Assembly (NCBI GenBank): GCA_038363925.1
Contig: JAQQWL010000009.1
Span: 2,790,001-2,854,000, forward strand
Reading direction: 5' to 3'
DNA from: Apiospora phragmitis
Taxonomy: Eukaryota; Ascomycota; Sordariomycetes; Amphisphaeriales; Apiosporaceae
DNA length: 64,000 bases
Below the pieces are notes generated by a model, which worked only from the letters and a program-made list of their open reading frames with translations, was not told where the DNA came from and searched no databases. Positions 11,574 through 22,841 of this stretch are shown here, one piece after another. The translations under genes were made by a program, and so were the position numbers. The first letter of the stretch is position 1; every line of letters starts with the position of its first letter.

Positions 11574-14154
11574 TCCTGAGAGAACTCGGGCTTTCCTGCG
11601 TACATGGTGACCGAATTAGCTCGAGTCTTGAACAAGGTGGCAGGGAGAAGTGCCACGGTGTTTTTTATAGGCGGAAGAAAGAGTGCGCATCACGAAGCCG
11701 CGGACAGATTACGGCTGGGGTCTTGCCATAATACATGTGTGCGCAAAGGCAGAGGGAGGGTAAGAAAGTCGGGGAAACTGTCGCAATCTTTCCATGCAAG
11801 TCAGCAGTAAGCACTAACCTGGATGGTCGAATTTGACCAATGTCTTCTTATCTCGACGCGGCCGTATCTTACGTCGCACCAACTGCGTCGCGTAGAGTCA
11901 ATGGCCAGAGCAAAGGTTACCCGTGGCCGGCGTCTCGGGGAAGCAAGTGGCTTTTCGGGGATGGGTGGAAAAGGAAATCCCCGACACCTTTTGTCTGCTT
12001 GGAGTTTCGACGGCGTCGAGTTTATAAGACCGACGTGCCCTGCTAGAAGCAATGGAAGCGTAGAATTGGCGGCTCAACAGATCTGTATCGAGCAATTACT
12101 TCTAATTCAATGGAAGCAATGGACAGTGTTGGGATCACACAAAATAATACACGGCAGACGGGGAGGCACAAGACGAAGAAGTCGCACCGACGCACACACG
12201 CACACCGCGATTGAGAAGAGGGGGATGGGATGGGATGGGATGAAGGTTCACAAAGGGGGTCTTGCTTCGATAAACAGCCCGGACCGTGTTCACTAGGTTT
12301 TCTCCCTACATCTCTCTCGCTTGAGAAATGGGTCGGTGAAGGGAAAACCATAGATTAATATTAAAATTTAATTACATAACCGTACAGTACAAGACGGACT
12401 AATAAATTGTTGACCCTGGCGAGCGGGCCCATACTCGCCAAGTCGCAATGTCGCCAGGTCGCTTTGCTGGGGATGGAACCCGTAGGGGTCTTCTAGTGCA
12501 AGCACTAAGCACGATATGTAAATTTCGGTTGATCAACATGAAGTATTCCTCTGCATTCTGCCCCTTTCAATGGAACAGTTGGAAACCTGATATCGCCCGC
12601 CGCCGAATGCATCATCCAAAGTGGGCTGAACATGAACAGCTCACGGCAGACCAGAACTGTAGAGAACAGACTGGCGCTCGCGCTGGCGCTGCTGCTACTG
12701 CTGGCACACAATCCCATTTTCCAATGCCAAGCCCCAAAACGACCAAAAGATTGACAGCCTGCAGCTTCAAAAAAAGGACCCCCACATGTAGGCCAATTGA
12801 ACTCGGGTCCCCTGCTGTCTCACATAATCAGCCCTTCGTCTGACATAGAGGATCAATCACCAACTGCGCTTATCGTCTCAATCGTTTCTCACGTACGCGA
12901 AGCAAGAAGGCCGCAGCTATGCCCAGCTCTAGCTGCATACATATATGCAGCTCCTAGCCCGCCATGTCTTGACCTATAAGTTATGCTTGCAAGCAGGGCG
13001 GGCGTGAGGTATACAGGGCTCGATGCTAGTGGCCGACACCCCTGCTGGCCCCTGCAGCCGACACGACATCGATGGGTGGAAATGAGCGGTGATCGAGACT
13101 TGTTGAATCCCATCCTGCCGCCAACACCGGGAATGGTTACTCCTCTCCCAGCAAGCCGTCTCCCGGCAATGCCCATTTTACTAATGGCTGATGCTATGTA
13201 CTCTGTTTGTTTCCTTTGAGCACCCAAGGACAACTTTCCAGCTTGTTAGCGCTCGCGCTCGAGAGAGAAGACACTTGGTGTCAAATGCAGCAGGTCGATG
13301 CGGGGGCCAAATGTCTTAGTCTCCCAGCCGTTTGGGTTCCTAGCACCGTTTTCTACTATCACCAACCCCGTCTCCCGAAGCCCGCGCCATCACCCGAGTC
13401 AGTTACGATCGTGTCATGCAATGTCAAGCAGCAAACCCAGCAGAGGAAGATACTGTACGCTCTGGATACATATTGATATTGAACTTAAAGTGTCATGATC
13501 CTGGTCGACGAAATAACGTAGAGATAGAGACTACACGTGGCATCAAGGTTTCGTCGTCAGTAAGTACTTAGTCATCCAGGAACCGGCCACATTTTATATA
13601 CTTCGTCGATTTGGCATACGGTAAGTTAAAGAGCAAGGTTTTCTTTTCTTCTTCGCAACATTTACCATCACATTGGGTATATCGTATTATTGATAGCGTG
13701 CTTGAAGGAATTGCGTCTCTTACATTCAGCAAACATGCACCTGTCTCTTTCGGCACGTCAGAAAGAGGTACAGATAAGAAGACACTTATCTTATTCTGGC
13801 GCTCTCCACCCAATGGATCTTGACACACGTTTCCCTGCATCGGCGTGGGGTGTAAGCTCACCCAAGCTTCCAGGTGGCCACACGTCGGCCGGATCGGGGT
13901 CATAGTGGCATATTCCGTTGACCGTATCTTGAAACAGCAACGTACTGCTACCGTTGCTCAAAGCACAGAAACAAGAAAGATTCAAAGGGCAGGTTCAGTG
14001 AAAGGGGACATGGACATCCATCCACTGCAAAGGCTGAGAGCGAATCCTCGACTTGCGGGTCCGTGTAGGCCGATATTCCTGTGTATCAAGTAACCTAACG
14101 CAAAACTTACCCGTATAGCAACACGTAATACATGTCGCCTTTATGCTGTCCCCC
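11574..14154. other. long gene-free stretch upstream of HMG-CoA reductase
   Basis: About 2.6 kb without a supportable gene; all open frames here are short and lack recognisable protein character. It holds the reductase promoter and four tandem GGGAT units at about 12221-12240. On the left side of the next gene it holds the nicotinamidase terminator region. Confidence 0.5.
12221..12240 (+). repeat. GGGAT tandem repeat
   Basis: Four consecutive GGGAT units preceded by extra G. The four G3 tracts with 2-nt loops could fold as a two- or three-tetrad quadruplex. It lies about 680 bp upstream of the HMG-CoA reductase start codon, G-rich on the strand opposite to the gene. Confidence 0.6.
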
Positions 14155-14907
14155 CTAAAAAGCCGTCATTAATCTCTGTACCTCGTCGGACTGCATGGTG
14201 ACCACACTGACGCCCTGTTTCTCCAACTCTGTCCGACATCGCGTCCAACTCTCCTTGTCCACGGGCCGTGTGCCCTCCTCGACTACGAAGGACCGGAACC
14301 CCTCCTTGGCGGCGTCCTCGGCGCAGCTCCGCACGCAGTAATCCGCTGCGAGCCCCACCACGTAGACGTCTGTGATCTGGGCGTCGCGCAGGCGCTTCGC
14401 GAGGCCGCTGTCGCGGCCTCTCGGGTGCTCGAACTTGTCGTAGAACGGGCTGTACATCTCGACGCGGGGGTCCTGACCCTTTTCGATGATGGCTCCCTCG
14501 TCGATCTTGCCCGCCTCCAGCTCGGGCACGAGCTCGGCACCGGGCGTGCCCTGGACGCAGTGCACCGGCCAGAGCCTGGTCTCGTAGCTCTCGTCCGGGT
14601 TGGCCGGGTTGACGACCGTGGCGTAGTCCGTGAATGACTGCTTGTTCGCGTGGTTGGCCGCGAAGGAGACGTGCGAGGCCGGATGCCAGTCCTTGGTGGC
14701 GATCTTGGTCACGAAGGGCAGACTGAGAAGCTGGTTCACGACAGGTGCTATGTCACGTCCCCCAGGTACGGCAAGCGAGCCGTTCTGTTCTTCATCATTA
14801 GCCTTGTGACAACAAGATTTATGTAATGCCTTTTATAGGAGACAGCCTACCGGTGGACAGAAATCCTCTTGAAAGTCCACCACGATGAGGGCTGGTCTGA
14901 ACACCAT
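14155..14907 (-). CDS. pnc1: nicotinamidase
   Basis: Two exons on the minus strand, 14907-14851 and 14784-14155, over a 66-nt intron, give 228 residues; yeast Pnc1 is of similar size. It hydrolyses nicotinamide to nicotinate in NAD salvage. The catalytic Asp is in VDFQEDFCPP, the Lys in IIEKGQDP and the Cys in AADYCVRSC. The metal-binding Asp and two His are in TKDWHPASHVSF. The short first exon is essential: it supplies the catalytic Asp, and the longer second exon alone would lack it. The junction is FCPP-NGSLAVPGG in phase 0. Isochorismatase-fold relatives are the alternative, but the metal and active-site spacing fits nicotinamidase. Confidence 0.93.
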
Positions 14908-15457
14908 GATGACTGTTTGTAGCTTCCGTTGCAAGCTTGTGATTCAGCGCATAAAGTGTGCACTGTACTGATGACATCTCATGTCCGTTCGAGTGTGGCT
15001 TGAGCTTGAGTCTGGGGAAGATAAGATGCCGCGGTGGCGCTTCCTTCCCCGCCCCCAATTGATAATTATGTTTCAGCGGAGAACTGCCGCCCAAACTCTA
15101 CTTCACTTATTCAGCAATGGGCAAGTAATCAACATCGTCCAAAATGTGTAATACATCTGCTCCTAGCATCAATCACTCTTATCTCTGACGTCTCGCTTTA
15201 TTTTGGTGTCTCGGGTGTAATCGCGGCTGGATTTTCCTGCCACTATCCTCCCACTTCGTCCGGGGCAGTCACATCAAAGCAGAATGTCATGTCATGTCTT
15301 ACGATCTTTTCATTTCGCTAAAACACGGGTTGTACCCCCTTTCACTCATCTGCATGGTAAGTTCCCAAATTTTTCGTTGGGGCCCATAATCCATCAAGTC
15401 CTCCCTAGCCAGAGATGAAGGCCCTCCGGATTACCAGGAAGGAACCCGAGTATCCCA
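14908..15457. other. intergenic, 0.55 kb
   Basis: Promoter side of nicotinamidase and 3' side of the next minus-strand gene. No gene or strong repeat seen. Confidence 0.5.
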
Positions 15458-17073
15458 TTACGCTGGAGCATAACGTCGAGCGCTCTTAGACCAGTTCGCG
15501 AGGGGAGGAAACTCCATATCAAGATTGGTCTCTTCGTCGTCTTGATCGCTGTCTTCATCAATTTCCACCACCTCTTCATCCGGGATCGAAACCCTGTTTC
15601 TCGTTGGGTACGGTTGGCTCCGTGATAATGCTTCGGCAACGGCTGAGCCTGAGCTCAGTGGCCCTTCGGCGTCTTCTCCGGCGAACGAAGAGTGATCGTC
15701 ATCATCAATGTCCAGCCCAGCCAACGAGACAGGCTGCTTCCCCTTGTCGCGCGAGGTGCTAGGGCTCGCCGGCGTGAGCGGAGCCGCGGCGGCGGGTCGC
15801 GAGGAAGCCACGTCGGATGGCCCTGGCAATTCCGAGTTGGGCGTCTTCGGAGTATGTGACTGACGGGCCTTGGGGCTCTTGAGATTACCTATGAGTTCAC
15901 GTTGTTAGCAACAGCCTTTCAACCCAAACTCCGCCCTGGGTCCACATCGCCAGGGGATCTGCGTGTGGGAACGTACGTTCTTCTGTGGCGTCGCTCACTT
16001 CATGAGCATATATTTTAAAGATGCGGTCATCCTGCTTAGTATTATGGCCCAGATCAACGAAGTGGTTCAGTGCTCTGTTCCATTGGAAGGGATGTGCTTG
16101 GAAGTAAAATGGAGTTGTATGGTGTTTTTTCTTGCATTTCCTATTATTGCAACGTAACACATAGAAGCCCGGCAGATCCTTATATCTGAAGACGCATTCA
16201 TCCGGCTTCACTTGGGCTAGACTTATCGGACTTCTCTTAGGGGTCCGGTCAGAATCAGATGGTACGTCATGCTGGCGATTGCGTCAGTCGGCCAAGATTG
16301 CGAAGAGAACAGGAGTGGTGGATACTTACGTTATTCGGAGGCAAACATCTCTGTCGCTTATTGCCCCCCTCACGAGTTGCTTCATCACTAGGTTGGCGTT
16401 TTGATGCGTTTGGTGCGTCGGGCATTGCTGATAATATATCTGCACATGTTCGTGGTGACGCTAGTTCCAAGTTTGACAGAACGGGGCTGGCAGGCTCTGT
16501 TCTGTTTCCATTCACATCCGAGTTGATGAAGAAGTCTGCCGGAACGCCTCTGTGGGCAGCTGGTCGTGGATCTTCGGCTAGCATGGTTGCCGACCGAGAA
16601 GGGCTGATGGCTCTCCCGGACAAAGCGTCCATAGCAGCCTCAGGCGCCCTGGGTTGGGACGGACCAAACGTGCCCACCTGGCCCTGGCGAATAGGGAATC
16701 CAGTTGAAGCTGACCGCGGCGTCTGCGGTGTACGAAGCGAGACAGCCTCAATTTGTCCATGTGAGCCCGTCAAAAACTCCCCTTCCAAGCTATCGATCAG
16801 CGTATCGATGGCGTGATGGAGCTCGGGTCGCACGTGTTCTAGGTACTCCCGGCACTTGGCATCGTAAAGCTGATTCTGCTCCGTGAACCAGACGAAAGCT
16901 TTGACGTTCTTGGGAATTTGTTGCCGTAGTGCCTCGTCTCGTTCTTTGTCGAGCGTATCCAAGCCTTCGTGCCTGAGCCTTTTGCCCACGGCCTCGCTCA
17001 CAATGGCTTGGATGTTATCCCGGAAGCTTTCTGCGCCAGCTCCCGGAGCAGTCATTGGCATGAATCCAGCCAT
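15458..17073 (-). CDS. uncharacterised protein with CCHH zinc-finger-like module
   Basis: Three exons on the minus strand (17073-16330, 16271-15977, 15888-15458) give 489 residues in one frame. Introns are 58 and 88 nt. Residues about 1-105 are charged and probably helical (EAVGKRLRHEGLDTLDKERDE). The middle is Ser/Pro-rich with a basic NKRQR stretch. Around residues 275-315 lies LRC-NNRKC-KKKHH...HPFQWNRALNHFVDLGH, with Cx4C and a terminal H...H pair, a plausible zinc-binding module of a kind found in fungal uncharacterised proteins. The C-terminus is acidic (DIDDDDHSS, VVEIDEDSDQDDEE). I infer a nuclear or chromatin-related role from composition only. No named family is claimed. Confidence 0.8.
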
Positions 17074-18127
17074 TGATTCGAAGACCTCAATGCCACGCAG
17101 CTCAAATGAAGTAACTTCAATGATGCCTGGGGTCGGGCGAGAATGGGCTCACGCGATAATCAAGAGAATTACAAACGGACCTGGTGTAAGTCAGTTGGGA
17201 GCTAGTGCGGGCGGACTTTGGAGTGGCAAGCCACAATATATACATGTAAGTAGCCTGCAAATTGTAGCCAATGGAGGGCTGCTAGTTAAGTGGCGAGGTA
17301 AGTGGCCATCATACTAGGCAGCATTCTCCCAATCAACTGTTGAATCACCAGATGTGTATCAGAAACATGGGTTCACACTCAGGGGCCGTTAGCAGTGAGT
17401 TAGGCTCTGGCATTTCAGTATGCGCTGTATGATTTTTTTGCATTGGAGGCCTCGAACTGGCTCGATAAACCCCTATGAGTTTCAGGGGGGGTTGTCGACC
17501 TTGACAATGGGGACTTCGCCACGGCCAACAAGAATGCGACCACCTACGCCACGTCATATTTGGATAATAGCCAGCTGCTCAATGGAAGGGCATTTCGATA
17601 AAGACACCGCTAGCGGTGGCTTTAGCAAAAACCGGTTTCGAGAGATGGTTATCCTGCCGACCGTCACCCCGCAATTCCGACCTTCAACTCTCTTCAACCA
17701 ACCAACTGCATACCTAAAGTGCATGCATTTGGCCGACCAATCACGGGTCTCGATGTAAGTGTATTAACATGGGTGATAGATCCTAGTCGATCTCCCCGCC
17801 CTGTTACCACACTCTCCAGAATGAAAAGAACGACTGATCAGTGCATAAACATACCTGCCGGGCCGCTGTGGCTTGGGTCGACGACACCGTAATCGCGGAA
17901 GCATACCTAAGACAGCATGACATGACCAGTGATTTGAAGCCGGGATGGACAGATAGGCACATCAACATTTGCACTCAGACCGTCACAGCTTACATACTAT
18001 TTGATGCGCCCAACACACTATCTACAAAGAAATTGATACAAAGAGGAATACGCAAAATCCGAGTACCATCATACAGCCTAGATCAACAAGCCCCGAGGGC
18101 AGGTCTCGATCCAACATTATCACGTCG
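17074..18127. other. intergenic, 1.05 kb
   Basis: No gene supported. Short open frames on both strands have no recognisable protein character. Confidence 0.5.
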
Positions 18128-19225
18128 TCACCCCTCATCCCCGTCTTCCTCTCCTCCGCTTTCGCGTCCACCTCCGGAACCAGGGCGCAAAAAATCCTTC
18201 GCCGCGTGCATCTCCTCGCCGGCGGTCGCGAAGGACTTGGTCCGGTCCTTGCGGGCGATCTGCCGCGCCGCCCGGTGGAAGCCAAGCAGCAGGCCGGCCT
18301 TCTCCTCGTGGTACGCCGCCCGCGTCTGCCCCTTGGCGATCACGACGCCCTCGGTCAGCAGCTCCGACTCGCCGTCCCGCGAAGACAGGAAGCTGGGCCA
18401 CAACACCGCCGCGATGTCCTCGATGTCGCTGATGCCCTCCTCCGCCACGGCGCAGGTCCCGGTGCTCTCGCCGCTGCTGCTGCTGCCACCACCCTCCGTG
18501 CTGTCATGGGGCTGCGGCGCTGCGGCGCTACTACCACCGAAGTCGGGCAACTCGATCAGCCTCCAGTCGTTATTATCGTAGGCGTCGAAGCTGGGCTCGA
18601 TCTTCTCCTCGAGCAGCTGGAGCCGCATCCACTGGCCGCAGATGTGCTTGCAGACGGCCTCGAGAGAGGACTTGACCTCCTCCTGGCGGGCCTTGGGGAG
18701 CAGGGGCGCGACGCAGGCCAGGATGTCGAAGACGGCCTGCTGGATGCGCTTCTTGCCGTTTCTCCTTCTGGCGCGAGGGGGACACGGGTAGCAGCACGGA
18801 GCGCAGGTAGGTCTCGCGGCCGTGGTCGTCGTCGGCCAGGGAGGCCAGCACGCCGCACAGCTCGTTGCACTGCAGCAGGTAGGTCGGCTGGAAGATGTGC
18901 TGCGCGCACACCCAGCCCAGGATCCCCACCAGCGCCGCCACGCGCATCCGCTTGGCCTCGGCCGAGTTGGACAGCGGCAGCGGGATCATGCGGCTCACGC
19001 GCGGGTGCGTCCGCAGCGGCGCCCACTTGTCGTTCGACAGCGCCGCCGAGAAGGCCGCGGGGTCTAGGTCGCCCGCGAACAACTCCAGGGCCCATGTGTA
19101 CGCCGCGGTGAACATGGAGCTGAGCTGCTGTTGACTAGATGCGTGCAGAGTGGCGTTAGTGGTTGAACCTCAATTATGGGTAAGGATAGATGCACTTACG
19201 TGGTCACAGGCGGTGGCGTCTTCAT
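18128..19225 (-). CDS. unrecognised conserved-looking protein, one frameshift
   Basis: Exon 1 is 19225-19200 and exon 2 starts at 19134, over a 65-nt GTAAGT...CTAG intron. The join gives MKTPPPVTTQQQLSSMFTAA. The second exon reads cleanly until the T-run 18759-18761 (AAA on the coding strand). There the frame changes: QKEK leads nowhere, whereas removing one A gives QKENGKKRIQQAVFDIL, continuing through a long helical region (KSSLEAVCKHICGQWMRLQLLEEK) to an acidic, Gly/Ser-rich tail ending at 18128. The corrected product would be 343 residues. The N-terminal part is rich in Leu/Ala helices with Cys and could be an alpha-solenoid. I do not recognise the family. It could be a sequencing error or a young pseudogene. 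Confidence 0.7.
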
Positions 19226-19535
19226 CTTGAATGACTGTTATCCCAGTGTATCAGGGGATGGACTCACCGTTTACCAAGGAGTTGCCTTTGTTCCCTCCTG
19301 AGATATCACGTATATTCCAAAAAGAGTAACACTAACGCCGAGAGTCGGTAGGATCTCGAACTAGTTGATATAGATATATATTCAAATGCTTGGATGCAAG
19401 AAGTTGATTCTACGGATGTAGTAAGTTCCTCAAACTCCAATTCTCCTTAAACTGAAGTCAGTTCTGGTTAAGTTCTGGTTAATCTGAACTCATGCCTGGT
19501 TTATTTATCTTCATTGCTAATACCAGACTATACAG
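19226..19535. other. divergent intergenic region
   Basis: About 300 bp between the minus-strand gene and the first recognisable exon of the metalloprotease relic. A missing 5' exon of the relic could lie here, but I could not identify one. Confidence 0.4.
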
Positions 19536-20275
19536 ATCATCGTTTTCAACGGAGATCATGTTGTGCCACTCCAGGACTATCCCGAGCCTAATATCCACCA
19601 CTTTGACATGATTTAGGGCCGTCCTGTAGAGGACGGCCGACTGCTCCTCAGGGTCACGGCTCGCGACCATCTCAACCTGATGGCTCTCACAAGCTCCAGA
19701 CACAAAGACGAGAACTGGAATCCGCGGTCCCCAGAGGTCATTATCATCAACCGAGGGTATCTGGAGAAGTTGCAGGCCAATGGCTTCCCCCGGTACACCG
19801 CCGAGCTGGTCGAGAAGGCCAGGGCGGAGACGGTCCAACAGCTAGAGGCCTTGGCAAAGGATGCAAACGCTGACTAGTTCACTTCTGTTGATCTCTTGAA
19901 CACACTCGACACGACACTGTTACATGAAGTAAGTTCTATCTATAATCAATACTTTAAGCCTCTAGACACAGGAAGTTGGAAAGAGAGATAGGGCTCGCAG
20001 TGCTAATAGTTGCTTTCAGATGAGTCATTTGGGTCTTATGAACTGGACCATAGACGTGGACGAGAATTGTTATTTCTGGGATAATGTCATCAAGCTGAAA
20101 ACCTGCCGAAACGCTGGTAAGTAACTTCAAATCGACGCTTTGCTGTTTGGGAAGTGGCAGTTGACTAACGGCATAATATCGAGTAGAAAACATTGCTTAT
20201 TTCGTTATCCTTACCGACTTGATCAAGAACTACGGGCTGAAAGTCCTCGAAGATGGGTCAATCATGCCCATTTAA
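19536..20275 (+). pseudogene. aspzincin/M35-like metalloprotease with two TAG codons
   Basis: Three exons in phase: 19536-19928, 20020-20116 and 20187-20275, each intron with a CTAAY-type branch site. The join gives LDTTLLHE-MSHLGLMNWTIDVDENCYFWDNV, then RNA-ENIAYFVILTDLI, ending MPI. HEMSH is the zinc motif and the following D...CYFWDN matches the aspzincin third-ligand region. NAENIAYFV is also typical of fungal lysine-specific-like metallopeptidases. The frame is interrupted by TAG at 19614 and TAG at about 19875, both replaceable by CAG (a CpA-to-TpA change). The 5' part with a signal peptide is not found. The intact relative would be a secreted protease. The nonsense codons suggest a pseudogene. 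Confidence 0.72.
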
Positions 20276-21728
20276 GGGGTTATTCAAGTATCTGTTCCGA
20301 GGGGGATAGCTACATGTAGCGACGGGATAGCTCCTTAACAACGGAACAGCTGGTAATGGAATAACCTGTGTATGATCCACCGAAGCTCATCGACCTCTTC
20401 TTCTAGCTGTGGCGCGAGCAGAGGAAAGAGTTGCATCATCATAAGGAGCTACAGAAGTAGTCTGTGATTGTTGTTGAGTAGGGTCAGCAGGCGAATGGGG
20501 TGGAAGCTTGTCCACGGAAGCTGAAGCAGGAGTGTCTGATGGTGTTTCCTCCAAGGGCCTTTTTCCTTGGCCAGGTTTAGAGCTTCCATCAGAACTTAAT
20601 TCGAATATCTCCGAAAGGTCGAGGCTGACTTGCCAGATGTCGGCAGAAAACATAGGGTTACAAGCAAAGAAAAGGGGGCGCTTGGCCAGTGTTACAGGAA
20701 CGGACAGGTGTGGAGGAGAACACCATATCAGCCAATAAAGCTCTCCCGATATCAAGATAAACACGAAGCGGCTCTCCGAAACCGACTGAGGTGACTTGAG
20801 ATGAGATCAGGTGATACGAAATCTAGGTACTTTAACCAGCCACTCTCGGTAGATAAGTCACAGTCAGCTGTCGCGTGGGGGGTGAGGGAGAGTTCTGTGC
20901 TTCGATTAAAAACAACTGATGCAATATGCAATCCAACTTTCCCTATGGCAGTAGCCAGAGACTGAGCTCGGAATCCGGCACAGTCAGGGTGGTGCGATTA
21001 ATCTGTATTCCCGGATCCTTCTTTAATTAAGCTCGGCTACCGTCGTGCTGTCGCGCTTCGTTTCCTTAATACACGTTAAGTGTACCCTCATACTGACACT
21101 TACCCGAGTTGGATTATTGTGCAGTAGAAGCACAGAGATACAGGGTGCAAAGATCTGCGTACCTGCAGACCCTTTTCAACCGGCTTGGCAATCCGAAGGC
21201 CGCCGAGGTTGCGTCAAGCCTCGTTGGGGGGTTGCAAAATGGGAGACGGATGGCAACATGAAGCTGTGCGACGCACTTTGCTCAACTCGGTAGCCCGGAA
21301 GAGGCCAATGAACCCTTGGAGGCCCCGACGGAACGCTGGGTGTGACACTGGACGGCGATTGATACGGGGGGCTTTTAGCCGCAGGTCGGGTTCGCTTCAG
21401 AACTCCCCGTTCCCAGATGCTGTCCACCCGGAACACCACGTATCAGATTCATGGACTTTATCTCTTGGCACTATAACTCAGTTGCAGATCCGCGTTGCAA
21501 TGGGCTGTTGCCATCACCATGTATAATCTGTCAGGTTTGGGAAACGTGCCACTCTTGACTATTTACATATGTATATATATAGCAAGGACGTCATTGTCTG
21601 ACAGAAGGCATTCAATCCAGACTGAGCAATGAAACAATTCAGTGACATGAGCCAGCGACTTTGAAAGGGCTTGCTTGAGACGACAAGATTGAGCAAAGGC
21701 GGCAATCAGCTGCGGAATTCAAATCAAG
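20276..21728. other. intergenic with one weak minus-strand frame
   Basis: A minus-strand open frame at 20387-20764 encodes about 125 residues (C-terminal part Ser/Pro/Gln-rich, ending ARATARRRGR). It might be a relic or an exon, but no family is recognised and no splice partners were found. The remainder shows nothing. Confidence 0.4.
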
Positions 21729-22588
21729 ATGGGCCAGGCGCCGTCACAACCCGGGCCTGCAGGCACCAAGTTTCGAGTCATCGGGGCCGGAATGTAAGGA
21801 CAATTACGCAGCACTACTTGCTTGTCGTCCCTCTCGCTAACCAGTAGTCCAGGTCTAGAACAGGCACCAAGACCCTGAACGAAGCGCTTACCATCCTGCT
21901 GGACGGCCCGGTCCACGATTCCGGCATCCAGTCGCTCGGCGGCCCCATGCATCACCAGAGGACGTGGGTGGAGATCATGGAGCTGGCGCCCCACTGTCGC
22001 TCGTTCTCCGACGAGAAGAAGATGGACTACCTCTTCTCGTCCATCCTCGAGGGCTACGTCGCCACCATGGACTGCCCCGCGGCGACGCTGACGCCCGAGC
22101 TCATGCGGGTGTACCCGGATGCGATCGTCATCTGCACGACCCGGAGCCAGGAGTCGTGGTGGAAGAGCATGGAGTACCTCAACGACATGATGGGGACCTG
22201 GTACCTGCCGCTCATGGTGCTGTGGCTGCGCAAGTCCCAGATCTATGGTATCTGGCGGGAGCGTTTCCAGAAAATCATGATCTGGCGCTACGGCGACGAC
22301 AAGATCCTGGAAGGCACCAAGCAGAAGCACGAAGACCATCTTCGGCAAGTCGTACCCCCAGAGAAGCTGTTCTGGTACAACGTCAGCGAAGGTTGGGAAC
22401 CCCTTTGCAAGATCCTCGGCGTGCCTGTGCCTGATCAGCCGTTCCCACACAACAACAACAAATCCGAAGCGCGCAAAGTCTACCGAGAGCACATCATTGC
22501 TGGGCTGGCTTCTTGGGTCTTCATGCTCGCAATTATCACCATGGCCATCTACTATGCATCCAGCTGGATGAGACGCTGGGCGGTATAG
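21729..22588 (+). CDS. P-loop sulfotransferase-like protein with C-terminal membrane anchor
   Basis: Exons 21729-21793 and 21853-22588, over a 59-nt intron, give 266 residues. The acceptor was chosen because it creates VIGAGM-SRTGTKTLNEAL, the nucleotide/PAPS-binding P-loop pattern of the fungal sulfotransferase-like family often misnamed NAD-dependent epimerase. Further family features are PDAIVICTTRSQESWWKSMEYLN and the C-terminal WEPLCKILGVPVPDQPFPHNN. A single hydrophobic segment (residues about 235-257) followed by WMRRW suggests a tail anchor with the catalytic part in the cytosol. The substrate is unknown. It is transcribed toward the hemerythrin-like gene with a gap of about 250 bp. 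Confidence 0.85.
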
Positions 22589-22841
22589 GGAAGGCAGACG
22601 CGAGAGAAACGGCACCGAGATTTCCTTTGTTAGAATTAGGCAAGAGCCGTGCTAGATTTCTTTCGCTGTATATAGTCGTGAAGTCGTGATACCAAAATCG
22701 TTCATATTACATCTCCGACAAAACGGATACTGTCCAATCTCGTTGACAATCAATACGCCGACAATATCCAGATAGAAAATAAACCGACCAAAGGGACGGA
22801 CATTTTGAAGGATAATTATAGGAATAAGTCGTGCGTTTCCC

